Assembly: GCA_020199775.1 (NCBI GenBank)
Contig: JAIVJZ010000040.1
Coordinates: 310,001-374,000, forward strand
From: Acidobacteriota bacterium
Lineage (GTDB): Bacteria; Acidobacteriota; Blastocatellia; Pyrinomonadales; Pyrinomonadaceae
DNA: 64,000 nucleotides
Direction: 5' to 3'
How positions within the stretch are numbered: position 1 is the first letter of the stretch; every line of letters begins with the position of its first letter. Positions 8,545 through 18,968 of this stretch are shown here, piece by piece. A program made the translations under genes and the position numbers. The notes beneath the pieces are model-generated. The model searched no databases. It was not told where the DNA came from and saw only the letters and a program-made list of their open reading frames with translations.

Positions 8545-8952
8545 CTACGCTTTGCTTTTGCGGGCGGCGGCGGCGGCGGCCTGAACCTGACTGCTGCCGG
8601 TGAGGCGCGTATCGCGCTCGCGGATACGGGCGGCCTTGCCGCGCAGGTTGCGCAGGTAATAGAGCTTGGCGCGACGCACCCGGCCGCGTTTGATCACTTC
8701 GATGTCTTTCACGATGGTCGCGTAAAGCGGGAAGATGCGTTCGACGCCGATCCCGAAGCTGATCTTGCGCACGGTGATCGTCTCGCGCACGCCGCCGCCC
8801 TTGCGCGCGATGACGAGTCCCTCGAAGACCTGCAAACGCTCTTTCGTCTCCGACTCCTTGACGCGCACGTGAACGCGCACCGTGTCGCCCGGCTGAAAGT
8901 CCGGGACGGTCTTATTCATCTGAGTTTGTTCGATAGCATCTAAACGGTTCAT
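8545..8952 (-). CDS. rplS: 50S ribosomal protein L19
   Basis: A 135-residue protein of the large subunit at the 30S interface. The family signature is clear: [47 protein letters not shown], and [18 protein letters not shown]. The C-terminus is extended by an alanine-rich stretch ([14 protein letters not shown]) coded by GCC/GCG trinucleotide repeats. It stands between trmD and rnhB, with heptad elements on both sides. Confidence 0.97.
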   Translation of the reverse strand: MNRLDAIEQTQMNKTVPDFQPGDTVRVHVRVKESETKERLQVFEGLVIARKGGGVRETITVRKISFGIGVERIFPLYATIVKDIEVIKRGRVRRAKLYYLRNLRGKAARIRERDTRLTGSSQVQAAAAAARKSKA

Positions 8953-8975
8953 GGCTCACACTCCAAACTATTAAA

Positions 8976-9050
8976 AGTGACAGGTAACAAGTGACAAGTA
9001 ACAAGTGAGAGCAAGAATTTAATCTTGTTACTTACGACTCATTACTCGTC
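8976..9050. repeat. AGTAACA-heptad inverted repeat (E5)
   Basis: Five heptads (AGTGACA, GGTAACA, AGTGACA, AGTAACA, AGTGAGA) at 8976-9010 face an imperfect inverted copy at 9023-9050. The right arm contains the last codons and stop of trmD. It sits between trmD and rplS. Confidence 0.75.
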
Positions 9051-9806
9051 GCGAAAAATTTCCGGCTCTTCTTCTGCGAGCCACGCGCGTTCGGCTTCCG
9101 AGAGCGCGGCGCATTCCAAAAGATCGGGACGGTTGCGACGCGTCTTCAAGAGTGCCCTCCGCCTGCGCCAGCGCGCGATCTCCGAGTGGTTGCCGCCGAG
9201 CAAAACTTCCGGGGCGCGGCTTCCGCGAAACTCCGGCGGGCGCGTGTAATGCGGAAAGTCCAGCAGCCCGTCGGAGAAGGAATCGTTCGAGGCCGAAGTC
9301 TCGCTGCCCAGCGCGCCCGGCAGCAGGCGCACAATCGCATCCACCACGACGGCCGCCGCCGGCTCGCCGCCCGACAGCACGTAATCCCCGATGGAGATTT
9401 CGTCCGTCACGAGCGTCTCGACGACGCGCTCGTCCACGCCCTCGTAACGGCCGCAGATGAGCACGATCTGTTTCGCGCCCGCCAACTCCCCGGCGACCTT
9501 CTGGTCGAAGACGCGACCCTGCGGCGAAAGCAACACGACGCGCACGCCCGTGCCCGCGAGTTCCTGTGCCTGACGTGCGCCCGTCAGAGATTCCACCGCT
9601 GCAAAGATCGGTTCGGGCTTCAACACCATCCCGTCGCCGCCGCCGAACGGGCGGTCGTCAACCATGCGGTGCTTATCCGTCGTCCACCCGCGCAGGTCGT
9701 GCGCCTTGATCTCGACAAGGCCGCCCGCCCCGGCGCGCCGCACGATCCCGTAATCAAACACCGCGCCGAAGTAGTCCGGGAAGATCGTGATAATGTCGAC
9801 GCGCAT
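9042..9806 (-). CDS. trmD: tRNA (guanine37-N1)-methyltransferase
   Basis: A 254-residue SPOUT-class enzyme that methylates G37 next to the anticodon and protects the reading frame. [13 protein letters not shown] at the start, [16 protein letters not shown], the knot segments [13 protein letters not shown] and [16 protein letters not shown], and [11 protein letters not shown] are all diagnostic. ATG at 9806 is chosen; an in-frame ATG four codons upstream lies in repeat-like DNA. The stop lies in element E5. It stands between rimM and rplS as in many bacteria. Confidence 0.97.
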   Translation of the reverse strand: MRVDIITIFPDYFGAVFDYGIVRRAGAGGLVEIKAHDLRGWTTDKHRMVDDRPFGGGDGMVLKPEPIFAAVESLTGARQAQELAGTGVRVVLLSPQGRVFDQKVAGELAGAKQIVLICGRYEGVDERVVETLVTDEISIGDYVLSGGEPAAAVVVDAIVRLLPGALGSETSASNDSFSDGLLDFPHYTRPPEFRGSRAPEVLLGGNHSEIARWRRRRALLKTRRNRPDLLECAALSEAERAWLAEEEPEIFRDE

Positions 9807-9890
9807 TGCGGATTGCACATTGCGAACGGCGGACGAACAATCAACTTGTTTTCAAATCCGCGACCCGCAATCTAAATTTCGAGCAGTCCT
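9804..9890. repeat. ATTGCGG-heptad element between rimM and trmD (E6)
   Basis: Degenerate heptads on the left (ATTGCGG, ATTGCAC, ATTGCGA, ACGGCGG) and an imperfect inverted counterpart on the right (AATCCGC, GACCCGC, AATCTAA). It spans the whole 65-base gap. It is weaker than the other elements but has the same period of seven. Confidence 0.55.
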
Positions 9891-10438
9891 TCCGGCGGGT
9901 CAACGCGAATCAATTTGGCCTCCGTGTCGATCTCGACGCAGATGCTCTCGGCGAGCGGAATCAAATGTTCGCGCTTCCCTTCCCGGACGACGAGCACGGG
10001 AGCCGCGCCCGTGTGGAGCACTTCGGCGACGCGCCCGATTTCCCGTTTGTCAATCATCTCGACACGGCAGTCGATCAACTGCCAGTCGTAAAACTCGTCC
10101 TCGTCGAGTTCGACCGCATCGGCTTCCGGCACGGCCAGTTCGCGGCCGACCAGAACTTGCGCGTCCTCCGGCGAATCGTAACCCGCGAACTTCAGGATGA
10201 CGCGCCCGCCGTGCAGCCAACTTTTTTCAACGGCGAGCGGCTGGCGCGCGCCCGCGGCGTCTATCGCGATCAGTTCTTCGAGCCCTTCGAAGCGTTCGGG
10301 GAAATCGGTCAACAGGTGTGCGGCCACCTCGCCGCGCACGCCTCTCACCTTGACCACGCGCGCGACGGCAATCAACTCTTCGTCAACACCGCTGCTGCTG
10401 CTGCCCGCCGCGCCGCGCCTGTACGCCTCGCCGCTCAT
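9872..10438 (-). CDS. rimM: Ribosome maturation factor RimM
   Basis: A 188-residue protein that binds S19 and helps mature the 30S head. The N-terminal RimM domain has VARVVKVRGVRGEVAAHLLTD, and a PRC barrel follows (YDWQLIDCRVEMIDKREIGRV, interrupted here by length; then REHLIPLAESI). A Ser-rich start (GAAGSSSSGVDE) precedes the domain. Its ATG overlaps the khpA stop as ATGA, indicating translational coupling. Confidence 0.95.
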   Translation of the reverse strand: MSGEAYRRGAAGSSSSGVDEELIAVARVVKVRGVRGEVAAHLLTDFPERFEGLEELIAIDAAGARQPLAVEKSWLHGGRVILKFAGYDSPEDAQVLVGRELAVPEADAVELDEDEFYDWQLIDCRVEMIDKREIGRVAEVLHTGAAPVLVVREGKREHLIPLAESICVEIDTEAKLIRVDPPEGLLEI

Positions 10439-10671
10439 TCCACGATCTCTAAGATGTAGCGGCGACCCTGCTTCAAGCTCACGGCGTGAAACAGCGAACG
10501 CAGCGCGCGCACCGTCCGCCCCTGCCGCCCGATCAGCTTGCCCATGTCGTCGGGCGCGACGCGCACCTCGATGATCACGCTCCGCTGGTCGCGCCCCAAC
10601 TCCTCGCGCACGTCCACCGCTTCGGCGTCGTCCACGAGAGCCTTCACGAGCATTTCGACGGTCTCTTTCAT
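10435..10671 (-). CDS. khpA: KH-domain RNA-binding protein KhpA (YlqC)
   Basis: A 78-residue single KH domain. VRVAPDDMGKLIGRQGRTVR holds the GxxG loop (IGRQGR) that grips single-stranded RNA. The family acts with KhpB on small RNAs and cell division in some bacteria. It lies between rpsP and rimM, the usual place, and its stop overlaps the rimM start. Confidence 0.95.
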   Translation of the reverse strand: MKETVEMLVKALVDDAEAVDVREELGRDQRSVIIEVRVAPDDMGKLIGRQGRTVRALRSLFHAVSLKQGRRYILEIVE

Positions 10672-10676
10672 CGCTT

Positions 10677-10767
10677 GAGTTTCAGGTTTCAGGATTCAAG
10701 TTTCAGGTCTGAAGGTTTTTTGTTTCTAACTTGAAACCTGAAACCTGAAACCTGAAACTTGAAACTA
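10677..10767. repeat. TTTCAGG/TTTCAAG-heptad hairpin (E7)
   Basis: The left arm at 10678-10708 and right arm at 10729-10766 are inverted copies of TTTCAGG and TTTCAAG heptads. Here the plus-strand left arm has no stop codons while the right arm carries TGA every seven bases, the reverse polarity of E4. It fills the gap between rpsP and khpA, and the rpsP stop lies at its edge. E21 and E22 belong to the same family. Confidence 0.9.
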
Positions 10768-11025
10768 AACTTCCGCCTGCGCTGCTTGCGCCTTCGACTG
10801 GCTCTTGATCAACTGGCGCACGGTGTCGGTCGGCTGCGCGCCGCGTTCGATCCAGTAGGTGATGCGCTCAAGGTTGAGTTTCACTTCCGCCGGGTTACGC
10901 GTCGGGTTGTAAGTGCCGACGTTCTCAAGGTACGCCCCATCGCGCTTCGACAATTTCTCTTTGACGACCACGCGATACGAAGGGCTTTTCTTCGCGCCCA
11001 TGCGCATCAGTCTGATTGCTAACAA
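10765..11025 (-). CDS. rpsP: 30S ribosomal protein S16
   Basis: An 86-residue early-assembly protein of the small subunit. The start MLAIRLMRMGAKKSPSYRVV and the later YNPTRNPAEVKLNLERITYW are diagnostic. It follows ffh after 93 bases and precedes khpA, the classical operon order. Confidence 0.97.
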   Translation of the reverse strand: MLAIRLMRMGAKKSPSYRVVVKEKLSKRDGAYLENVGTYNPTRNPAEVKLNLERITYWIERGAQPTDTVRQLIKSQSKAQAAQAEV

Positions 11026-11047
11026 CTATGTATCCTCCAAATCAAAT

Positions 11048-11117
11048 GATGAAGTAGGAACGCGGAACGATGAACTGAAAACCAGTTGTCTTTACTTCAT
11101 CGTTCCTCGTTCCGCCT

Positions 11118-11123
<6 letters not shown>
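11048..11123. repeat. CGTTCCT/CTTCATCG-heptad hairpin (E8)
   Basis: The arm at 11048-11074 (GATGAAGTAGGAACGCGG...) and its imperfect inverted copy at 11096-11123 form a hairpin between ffh and rpsP. The last codon and stop of ffh fall in the right arm. The loop shares TTGTCTTTACTTC with E19. Confidence 0.85.
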
Positions 11124-12668
<1,545 letters not shown>

Positions 12669-12900
12669 GATGCCTCAGACGCGGCCACGGGCTGTAGCCG
12701 AAAACTGACATGATAAAGGCGTGCGCAAAGAGAGTCAAGGAAAGGGGATGGGCGCGGGCGCACCCGTCGCGGCCGTCGCGCGGCTACCGCCGGCTCGTCG
12801 CCGCTTCTGGCACTGTGATTGACTGTTCATCCGAATGAACCGCCAGCGCGTACTGTAACCGTGCAAACATCCGGGTGAAACAACACAGGAAGGACGAAAG

Positions 12901-13359
12901 ATGGACGCAATCACACTGTTAAAAACCGACCACGAAAAGGTGTCCGGTATTTTCGAGAAACTCGAAGAGACGACCGAGCGCGCCGAAAAGACGCGCGAAG
13001 AGTTGTTTATGAACTTGAAGCAGGAGCTAGACCTGCACGCGCACATCGAGGAGACGATCTTCTACCCCGTGCTCAAAAAATCAGAGGAGACGCGCGACAT
13101 CACGATGGAGGGCATTCAGGAGCACCACGTCGTCAAGGTGTTGCTCCGCGAGTTGGACGCGATGGCGGTCGGCAGCGAGACGTGGACGGCGAAGTTGAAA
13201 GTGCTCAAAGAGAACGTCGAGCACCACGTAGAGGAAGAGGAAGAGGAAATGTTCAAGAAGGCGCGCGAGGTTTTGAGCAAAGAGCAACTCGAAGAACTCG
13301 GCGCGTTGATGGAGCAGGAGAAGCTACAGCGGAAACCGTTGTCGGCATCGGCAAACTGA
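12901..13359 (+). CDS. Hemerythrin HHE-domain protein
   Basis: A 152-residue four-helix protein. The histidine and acidic pattern of a non-haem di-iron site is visible: LLKTDHEKV, LDLHAHIEETIFYPVL, QEHHVVKVLL and VEHHVEEEEEEMF. Such proteins bind oxygen or NO or sense redox state. A strong ribosome-binding site (AGGAAGGA) precedes the ATG. It is transcribed alone on the plus strand, divergent from ffh, and ends at a hairpin at 13382. The 232-base gap to ffh holds no other gene or clear promoter. Confidence 0.9.
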   Translation: MDAITLLKTDHEKVSGIFEKLEETTERAEKTREELFMNLKQELDLHAHIEETIFYPVLKKSEETRDITMEGIQEHHVVKVLLRELDAMAVGSETWTAKLKVLKENVEHHVEEEEEEMFKKAREVLSKEQLEELGALMEQEKLQRKPLSASAN

Positions 13360-13381
13360 TCTCATATCGGCGACGCGAATC

Positions 13382-13428
13382 AAGAGCGGGCGCGCGGTTC
13401 ATCACACCGCGCCCCCGCTCTTTTCATT
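13382..13428. terminator. GC-rich terminator hairpin, probably bidirectional
   Basis: AAGAGCGGG...CCCGCTCTT form a long stem around the loop TCATCAC and are followed by TTTTCATTT on the plus strand. It would end the hemerythrin transcript. The stop codon of the convergent ligase gene at 13402 lies inside it, so it may also serve that operon. Confidence 0.8.
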
Positions 13429-14892
13429 TCGACTCTCTCTCGCGTCTTGCCGTGCGAACCTCTCCAACGCGAGCGTGAGCCCCATGATGAGGTAAAAGAC
13501 CATCACCACTTCCGAGTCACCGAAGTTGTAATGAACCAACCCGCTCGCGAAGAACCCGGCGAGGCCGCCCAGTGCGCCGAGCGCGAGTCCTCGCTCACGC
13601 CAATCTTCGAGCGCGGCATCGCGCCACAGACGCCACAACATGCGTGCATAAAGAAAGACGACCGCGAGCCAGAGCAGGAGCGCGGGCAAGCCCCTCTCCA
13701 GCGCGAGTTGCAGCGGCGTCGAGTGCATGTGGCCGACGGGCAGACGCCCTTTGTCGAACAAGCCCCACTCGCGCCAGTGTCGTTTGAGCGAATCCATCCC
13801 GACGCCGACCAGCACGTGTCGGGGCTCGCGCGCGAACAACTCGAAGCCCTCCCGGTAGACGGTCGTGCGCCAGGAGATCGAGCCGTCCTTACGGTCAAAG
13901 AAGCCCACGCCGCGTTTCTGCTGCAACACGTACAGCCCCAGCGGGACGACGAGCAGCGCGCCGAGCGCGACCGCCAACGTCGCGCGCCTGCTGCCCAAGC
14001 CGACGAGCGACATCACGACGATTGAGAGCAAAAACGACAGCCACGAAGCGCGCGTCACCGTCAACAGCAACGCCACACCCAATCCCGCGACCGCCGCCGC
14101 GAGCAACGCGCCCGGCCACGAGCGTCTGCGTCTGAGCGCGATGAGCAACCCTGCGGCGAGCGAGCCGACGAGTTGCAAGACCTCGGCGTAGGTCGTGTAG
14201 TGGCCGTAAAAACCCGACGCTCGCTCGTCGCGCCCGCGCGTCCAACTCGTCACGCCGAGACGCGCTTCCGGCGTCGCGCCCGCGAGCAACGCGCCGCGCG
14301 CCACCTCCGTCTCGAAACGCCATTCGAGACGATACACGAGCACGCGCGCCACGGGCGCGCCCGTCGCGTCTGCGGCCAGCAGCGTGCGCGCCAGATCGTC
14401 GGGCGAACTCAAAGCCGCGCCGTCAACTCTGAGCAGCGTGTCGCCCTCGTTCACGCCCGCCGCGCGCAGGGGGCTGTCCGCCGCGAGTCCCGTCACCTTC
14501 ACGCCGCGCCCGGCGGCGCGCTGGCCGAACGTGTAGACGACGTTGATCATGCACGAAGCGATGAGAGTGAAGGCCAGCAGGCGAAGCGTGCGCCGCGTCG
14601 CGACGTTCTCCGCGACGAGATAGACGATGGTGAAGAGACTTGCCGCGCGCAATTTGCCGATGCTTACGTCGGGGTCGTAGGAGGCGAGCGCGGAGACGAA
14701 AGTGAGGATGAAGAAGCCGAGCAGCGCGTAATCGACGGGCGTGCGAAAAGTGCGCGGGCGGGGGCGCAAAGTTAGACGCACGAGCCACGCCAGCAGCCCT
14801 ATGCCCCAGGCGATCTGCGTCCCGGCAATCGAATGGGGCGCGCAGAAGGCCAGCAGGAACAGCGACGCGGCGAGCACGCGTTCAATAAGCAT
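13402..14892 (-). CDS. O-antigen ligase/polymerase family protein with PDZ-like insert
   Basis: About 496 residues with some ten membrane segments. The WaaL/Wzy-type core (late segments LRAASLFTIVYLVAENVA, LLLTVTRASWLSFLLS, and the conserved loop near GVGMDSLKRHWREWGL and HSTPLQLALERGLPALLL) joins or polymerises lipid-linked glycans outside the membrane. Residues about 128-200 carry an unexpected PDZ-like module: GVKVTGLAADSPLRAAGVNE then GDTLLRVDGAALSSPDDLAR. This would sit in an extracytoplasmic loop. ATG at 14892 overlaps the upstream PGT by 11 bases; a GTG nine bases earlier is possible. It is the last gene of the cluster. Confidence 0.8.
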   Translation of the reverse strand: MLIERVLAASLFLLAFCAPHSIAGTQIAWGIGLLAWLVRLTLRPRPRTFRTPVDYALLGFFILTFVSALASYDPDVSIGKLRAASLFTIVYLVAENVATRRTLRLLAFTLIASCMINVVYTFGQRAAGRGVKVTGLAADSPLRAAGVNEGDTLLRVDGAALSSPDDLARTLLAADATGAPVARVLVYRLEWRFETEVARGALLAGATPEARLGVTSWTRGRDERASGFYGHYTTYAEVLQLVGSLAAGLLIALRRRRSWPGALLAAAVAGLGVALLLTVTRASWLSFLLSIVVMSLVGLGSRRATLAVALGALLVVPLGLYVLQQKRGVGFFDRKDGSISWRTTVYREGFELFAREPRHVLVGVGMDSLKRHWREWGLFDKGRLPVGHMHSTPLQLALERGLPALLLWLAVVFLYARMLWRLWRDAALEDWRERGLALGALGGLAGFFASGLVHYNFGDSEVVMVFYLIMGLTLALERFARQDARESRNEKSGGAV

Positions 14893-16450
14893 TGTCACCA
14901 CGAAGCATCACGGGCAGTGTGCGGAGGATGATCTTCAAGTCGAGCAAGAGCGACCAGTTTTCGATATAGAAGAGATCGAGCCGCACCATCTCTTCAAACG
15001 AGAGGCGGTTGCGACCCGACACCTGCCACAAGCCCGTCAGCCCCGGCTTCATGTCGAGCCGCTTGCGGTGCCACAACTCATAAGCCTCAACTTCGTAAGG
15101 GATGGGCGGGCGCGGGCCGACGACGCTCATGTCGCCCCTGAGCACGTTCAGCAATTGCGGCAACTCGTCGAGGCTCAGGCGACGCAGCACGCGCCCGACG
15201 CGCGTCACGCGCGGGTCGGTGCGCAGCTTGTAGACGGGGCGCGCTTCGTCGCCCAGATTCGTCTCGGCCTGCCCGGCGATGTACTTGCGCTGGTAATCGC
15301 GGTGCGCGGCGTCGTCCGAGCCGGACTGCATCGTGCGGAATTTGAGGAACAGAAAAATGCGCCCGTCCATCCCGACGCGCTCCTGTTTGTAGAAGACGCC
15401 GCCCGGCGAGTCCAGCTTGATGAGCGCGGCGATGACGAGCCAGAGCGGCGAGAGCAGCAGCAGCGCGCACGAGGCGACGAGAATGTCCGTGCCGCGTTTG
15501 ACGACGCGCGCCGTGCTCGACAGCGGCTCGCGGAACAACTGGATCATCGGCATCGCGCCGATCTGATCGATTTCGGTTTTGCGCGGCAGGCAGTTGAACA
15601 AACTCGGCGCGATGCGAAACTCGACGCCGCGAATGCGCCCGACGCGCATCATCACGTCGAACAACACGTCGCCGGAGACGCCCGCGTCGGCGACGATCAC
15701 TTCGTTGGCCGCCGTCTCGCGAATCGTCTCGGCCAGATCGTCGATGCTGGCGATGACGGGCACGCCCTCGAAAGTCTCCGGCACGCTCTTATCAATCGCA
15801 CCCTTCTCCACCACGCCGATCACGCGGTAGCCCAACTCCGGCCGCTCGCGCATCTCCCGGATGCACAGGCTCGCCTCCGCGCCGCGCCCGACGACGAGCG
15901 TCGGGATCAAATTCACGCCCCCGCGCCGCACCGCCGCCTGCGCCCCGCGCATCAACAGGCGCAGCGCGCCGAACGCCGCGAGCGCGAACGCGAAATCGAG
16001 CACGAAGACGGCGCGCGAATAAGAGAAGGCGCGGTAGGCCGTCCCGCCGCGATACAGGAACGCGACCGCGACGATCAACAACGACGCTACGGCGGTCGCC
16101 TTGAAGACGCGCATCATGTCGTCCACGTAAGAAAACTCGCCGCGCAGTTTGTAAAGATCGTAATAGGCGTGAGCGAGCACGCGCACCGGCACGACGAACA
16201 ACAGCACCGCCGCGTAAGGCGCAAACTCCGCGCTCCAGACGACGCGCCCCGCCGCGTCCCACTCCGCGACGACGTGCGCGCCCTCGCGCAGGTAGAAGGC
16301 CGCCAGAAACGTTGCGGCCGCGACGACGGCGTCCGCCGCCACGAGCGCGACTTTCACCGACGGCAACACCCATTGCGGCGCGCGCGCCTCGGCACGCACC
16401 GCAGTGGCCGCCACCCTCAACTTGTCGAATCGCTCAGCGCGCATAAGCAT
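14882..16450 (-). CDS. Polyprenyl glycosylphosphotransferase (initiating sugar transferase)
   Basis: About 522 residues. Four to five N-terminal membrane segments ([19 protein letters not shown] and others) and a Rossmann-like domain ([20 protein letters not shown]) lead to the C-terminal bacterial sugar transferase domain, with [72 protein letters not shown] and [14 protein letters not shown]. It places the first sugar-1-phosphate on undecaprenyl phosphate. ATG at 16450 or 16444 is preferred. A start at 16498 would add an FIHPSSLRPHPL stretch read from a repeat arm. Overlap with the ligase suggests coupling. Confidence 0.92.
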   Translation of the reverse strand: MLMRAERFDKLRVAATAVRAEARAPQWVLPSVKVALVAADAVVAAATFLAAFYLREGAHVVAEWDAAGRVVWSAEFAPYAAVLLFVVPVRVLAHAYYDLYKLRGEFSYVDDMMRVFKATAVASLLIVAVAFLYRGGTAYRAFSYSRAVFVLDFAFALAAFGALRLLMRGAQAAVRRGGVNLIPTLVVGRGAEASLCIREMRERPELGYRVIGVVEKGAIDKSVPETFEGVPVIASIDDLAETIRETAANEVIVADAGVSGDVLFDVMMRVGRIRGVEFRIAPSLFNCLPRKTEIDQIGAMPMIQLFREPLSSTARVVKRGTDILVASCALLLLSPLWLVIAALIKLDSPGGVFYKQERVGMDGRIFLFLKFRTMQSGSDDAAHRDYQRKYIAGQAETNLGDEARPVYKLRTDPRVTRVGRVLRRLSLDELPQLLNVLRGDMSVVGPRPPIPYEVEAYELWHRKRLDMKPGLTGLWQVSGRNRLSFEEMVRLDLFYIENWSLLLDLKIILRTLPVMLRGDNAY

Positions 16451-16451
16451 C

Positions 16452-16549
16452 AAGGGATGAGGGCGGAGGGATGAGGGATGAATGAAGAAAGCATTCAACC
16501 TCTTGTACAGTTTTAATTTTCATCCCTCATCCCTCCGCCCTCATCCCTT
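16452..16549. repeat. GGGATGA-heptad perfect 31-bp inverted repeat (E9)
   Basis: The arms at 16452-16482 and 16519-16549 are exact reverse complements over 31 bases, built from GGGATGA heptads with one variant (GGGCGGA). The loop shares AAAGCATTCAACC with E16. The right arm encodes the GMRAEG tail and stop of the DUF354 gene. Confidence 0.95.
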
Positions 16550-17570
16550 CTAAAATCATGTCCGCCACTTGCGCGCGCACGCCGAGCGCGCGCCGCGCGT
16601 TCGGCGCATCTTTCCTGACGACCGGCAAAGCATGTATGTCTGCCTGCGAGGTGATGCGTGTCAGTCGCCCCTGTCGGACGAGTTCTTCATCCACGGCCGC
16701 CCACTGCCCGGCGTAGACCGTGGCGGCGGGCACGCCGAGCGCGGCGGCCTCGCGGTTCATCGTGCCGCCCGCGCTGACCACCAGATCGGCGGCCGAGATG
16801 AGCGTCGCCCCGTCGAGCGCGGTGCGCGGCATGATGACATTTTCGCTCCGGTGTCGCGCGTCAAACTCCTCGCGCTGCGCGTCGGTGCGGGCGAGGAGGA
16901 CGATGCGCGCGTCATCCTCGGCGCAGAGGCGTTCGAGCAGCGCGTCGAACAGTTCGTTGTCAAAACGATGATAGAGCGCATCGCGCGCGGGCGGGCGCAC
17001 GACGACGAGCACCTGCGCCGCGCCCACGCCGAGCGACTCACACAGTTCTTCAATCGCGCCCGCGCGTGGTTGCCACCCGGCGAGATACACGTCCTCTTTG
17101 AAGCCGTCGTAACGCCGCACCTTGCGCGCGGGCGCGCCGAAACGCCGGAGCGCGGCGTCGGGGAATGCGCGCGGCACGACGACGCGCGAGGCCAGACGAA
17201 ACGCCAGATGATTCGCGGGCTGGTGTTCATAATCCATCAGCGTCACGCTCCGCAACTTGAGCGAGCGCGCCGCCACGATCTGCGAGTAGGAGTTGTGACT
17301 AACGGCCAGATCGAAGCGCGGGCGGCCACCCGCCCAACTCCTGAGGGCGCGAGCGCGGGCGAACAGGTTGCCCGCCTTCCCCTTCAACTCGCGCCCGCCG
17401 TGGCCGCCGATGACCGTGGGCGCGAATCCCGCCTGTTCGGCCAACTCGACGGTCTGCGCAAACTCGCGCGCCGTCACCTCCAACTCGTGCCCGCGCGCCC
17501 GGAAATCCTCGCCGAGCGCGGCGAAGAACGGCACGTGCGGCGAGTTCGCCAGATCGATCCAGATACGCAT
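16527..17570 (-). CDS. DUF354 family protein (GT-B fold)
   Basis: About 347 residues beginning MRIWIDLANSPHVPFFAALG, the signature of DUF354, a GT-B fold family related to UDP-GlcNAc 2-epimerases and glycosyltransferases. Further marks are DLAVSHNSYSQIVAARSLKL, LMDYEHQPANHLAFRLASRV and LVVSAGGTMNREAAALGVPA. Members occur in surface-glycan clusters, but their reaction is not firmly established. The final GMRAEG is coded by element E9. It lies between the toroid-fold gene and the PGT. Confidence 0.85.
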   Translation of the reverse strand: MRIWIDLANSPHVPFFAALGEDFRARGHELEVTAREFAQTVELAEQAGFAPTVIGGHGGRELKGKAGNLFARARALRSWAGGRPRFDLAVSHNSYSQIVAARSLKLRSVTLMDYEHQPANHLAFRLASRVVVPRAFPDAALRRFGAPARKVRRYDGFKEDVYLAGWQPRAGAIEELCESLGVGAAQVLVVVRPPARDALYHRFDNELFDALLERLCAEDDARIVLLARTDAQREEFDARHRSENVIMPRTALDGATLISAADLVVSAGGTMNREAAALGVPAATVYAGQWAAVDEELVRQGRLTRITSQADIHALPVVRKDAPNARRALGVRAQVADMILEGMRAEG

Positions 17571-17576
17571 CAAGAG

Positions 17577-17667
17577 AAACGATGAAGGATGAACGCGGAA
17601 CGATGAACTAAAGCAAGAAAAGAGAGATTTTTTAATTCATCGTTCATCGTTCCGCGTTCATCGTTTC
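17577..17667. repeat. CGTTCATCG-heptad hairpin (E10)
   Basis: The left arm at 17577-17609 and right arm at 17635-17667 are inverted heptad runs, the left one a heptad longer. Same family as E3. The right arm codes the TMNAER tail and stop of the gene ending at 17644. Confidence 0.85.
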
Positions 17668-18822
17668 CAACCTCCGTGCCAGCGCATACATCATCCACGC
17701 TTGCGTCCAGCGCATGTAGGGCGTGTGGATGGTGTAGAAGCGTCGCCGCTGGTAGTAGAAGAAGCCGCGCCGTGGGTCGCGCAAATTTTCGAGCGTCCAA
17801 CTGATGATGCGGTCGGCGAGCGCGAGCGCGTCCGGCATCGAGTCTTTCAGTTCGCAGAGGGCGACGACGGCCGCGCCGCTTGAGTGTGCGTCCGCCGGGT
17901 ATGGGTTGTCATGGTAGTATTTCGGCCAACCGTCGGCAAGGAAGAAGTTCTCCCGCCAGAACCCGTAGCCGCGCCGGAGCGACTCCGCAAACTCCGCCCG
18001 CCCCGCGCCGCTCGCCTCCGAGATGCGCGCGAGCGATGTCAGGATGAACGCCGTGTGAAAGTTGTCCGCCCACCCTTGAAACCCGGCCGCGCCGTAAGCC
18101 CATGAACCGTCCGCGCGCTGTCGCCGGACGACGTAGCGCGCCGCCCGCACGGACGCCGTCAACAACTCTTCCTCGCCCGTCCGCGCGCCGACCGACGCCA
18201 GCGCTTCCCCCGCCAGCAAACTCGCGTTGAAGACGCGTGTCTCGTCGAGCGGCGTGTAACTGAAACAGATTTCGTCCGCGCCCTCCGCGCTGCGTTTCAA
18301 GTCGCGCAGGATGAAGTCGCACGCGCCCCGCGCCGCGCGCAGGTATTTCTCGTCACCGAAGGCGCGCTGTGCCTCCACGAGCGCGCGGGCAGCGAAGGCC
18401 GTCGGCACGATGGTCGGCGTGCCGCGCGGCGCGAAAAAAGCGCGCCCCTGCCAGTCGAAATTGTACCCCCACGCCGCGCCGCTCCCGCCTTCGAGCCGCG
18501 CCGCGAGCAACGCGTTCAAAAGTTCGCGCGCCTCCCTCTGCGGCGCGCCCTCGCCCGTCGCGCGAAAACGCGAGAGCGCGGCGAGCGCGAACAACGCCGT
18601 GCCCTTCGCGTTCCGCCCCACGGGCACGCGCGCCGCCGCGCGCAAACTGACGGGCGCGCGTTTGAACGCCTGCGTCCACGCGAGCCGCGCGACGCGCGAA
18701 CGCTTGAGCGGCGTCGCTTGAAACAGACGGCTGTTCAAACCATCGAACGGGTCGTGCCCCGCCCAGTCGCGCGCGCGACACCACGCCGCGAGACTTTCAT
18801 ACGCCTGCTCAAGTTCAATCAT
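17644..18822 (-). CDS. Uncharacterised alpha/alpha-toroid protein of the glycan cluster
   Basis: A 392-residue soluble protein made of repeating helix pairs, as in six-hairpin glycosidases and related (alpha/alpha)6 folds. Aromatic and acidic segments facing a likely cavity include AWGYNFDWQGRAFFAPRG, ICFSYTPLDETRVFNASLLA, GSWAYGAAGFQGWADNFHTA and FFYYQRRRFYTIHTPYMRWT. No catalytic family can be assigned; a glycan lyase, epimerase or hydrolase is possible. The last six residues come from element E10. Its place between asnB and the DUF354 gene suggests work on the exopolysaccharide. Confidence 0.7.
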   Translation of the reverse strand: MIELEQAYESLAAWCRARDWAGHDPFDGLNSRLFQATPLKRSRVARLAWTQAFKRAPVSLRAAARVPVGRNAKGTALFALAALSRFRATGEGAPQREARELLNALLAARLEGGSGAAWGYNFDWQGRAFFAPRGTPTIVPTAFAARALVEAQRAFGDEKYLRAARGACDFILRDLKRSAEGADEICFSYTPLDETRVFNASLLAGEALASVGARTGEEELLTASVRAARYVVRRQRADGSWAYGAAGFQGWADNFHTAFILTSLARISEASGAGRAEFAESLRRGYGFWRENFFLADGWPKYYHDNPYPADAHSSGAAVVALCELKDSMPDALALADRIISWTLENLRDPRRGFFYYQRRRFYTIHTPYMRWTQAWMMYALARRLETMNAER

Positions 18823-18835
18823 AAAAACAGAGGCT

Positions 18836-18968
18836 AGAGGCCGGAGGTCGGTGGCAGATGCTTTTGGCAGATGACACGTATTAACCGACCTCTGACCTCT
18901 GCTCTTAATCTCTGACCTCTACTCTTGATCTCTGACCTCTGACCTCTGACCTCTGACCTCTGACCTCC
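18836..18968. repeat. GACCTCT-heptad element (E11)
   Basis: A long right arm of GACCTCT heptads (about 18890-18968) faces a shorter left arm (GAGGCCGGAGGTCGGT, near 18836-18853). On the minus strand these heptads are free of stops, so asnB reads through three periods. This gives a heptapeptide repeat, EVRGQRS, because seven bases times three frames return after seven codons. Confidence 0.85.

Noticed and set aside
14741-16474. A 577-residue open frame on the plus strand opposite the PGT and ligase genes
   Set aside because: It is the shadow of GC-rich coding DNA: low-complexity Arg/Ala/His composition and no domain, while the opposite strand holds two well-recognised families.
16452-16549. 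Classical intrinsic terminators at every heptad hairpin
   Set aside because: Most lack a T run on the transcribed strand and several lie inside tight operons with essential genes downstream.
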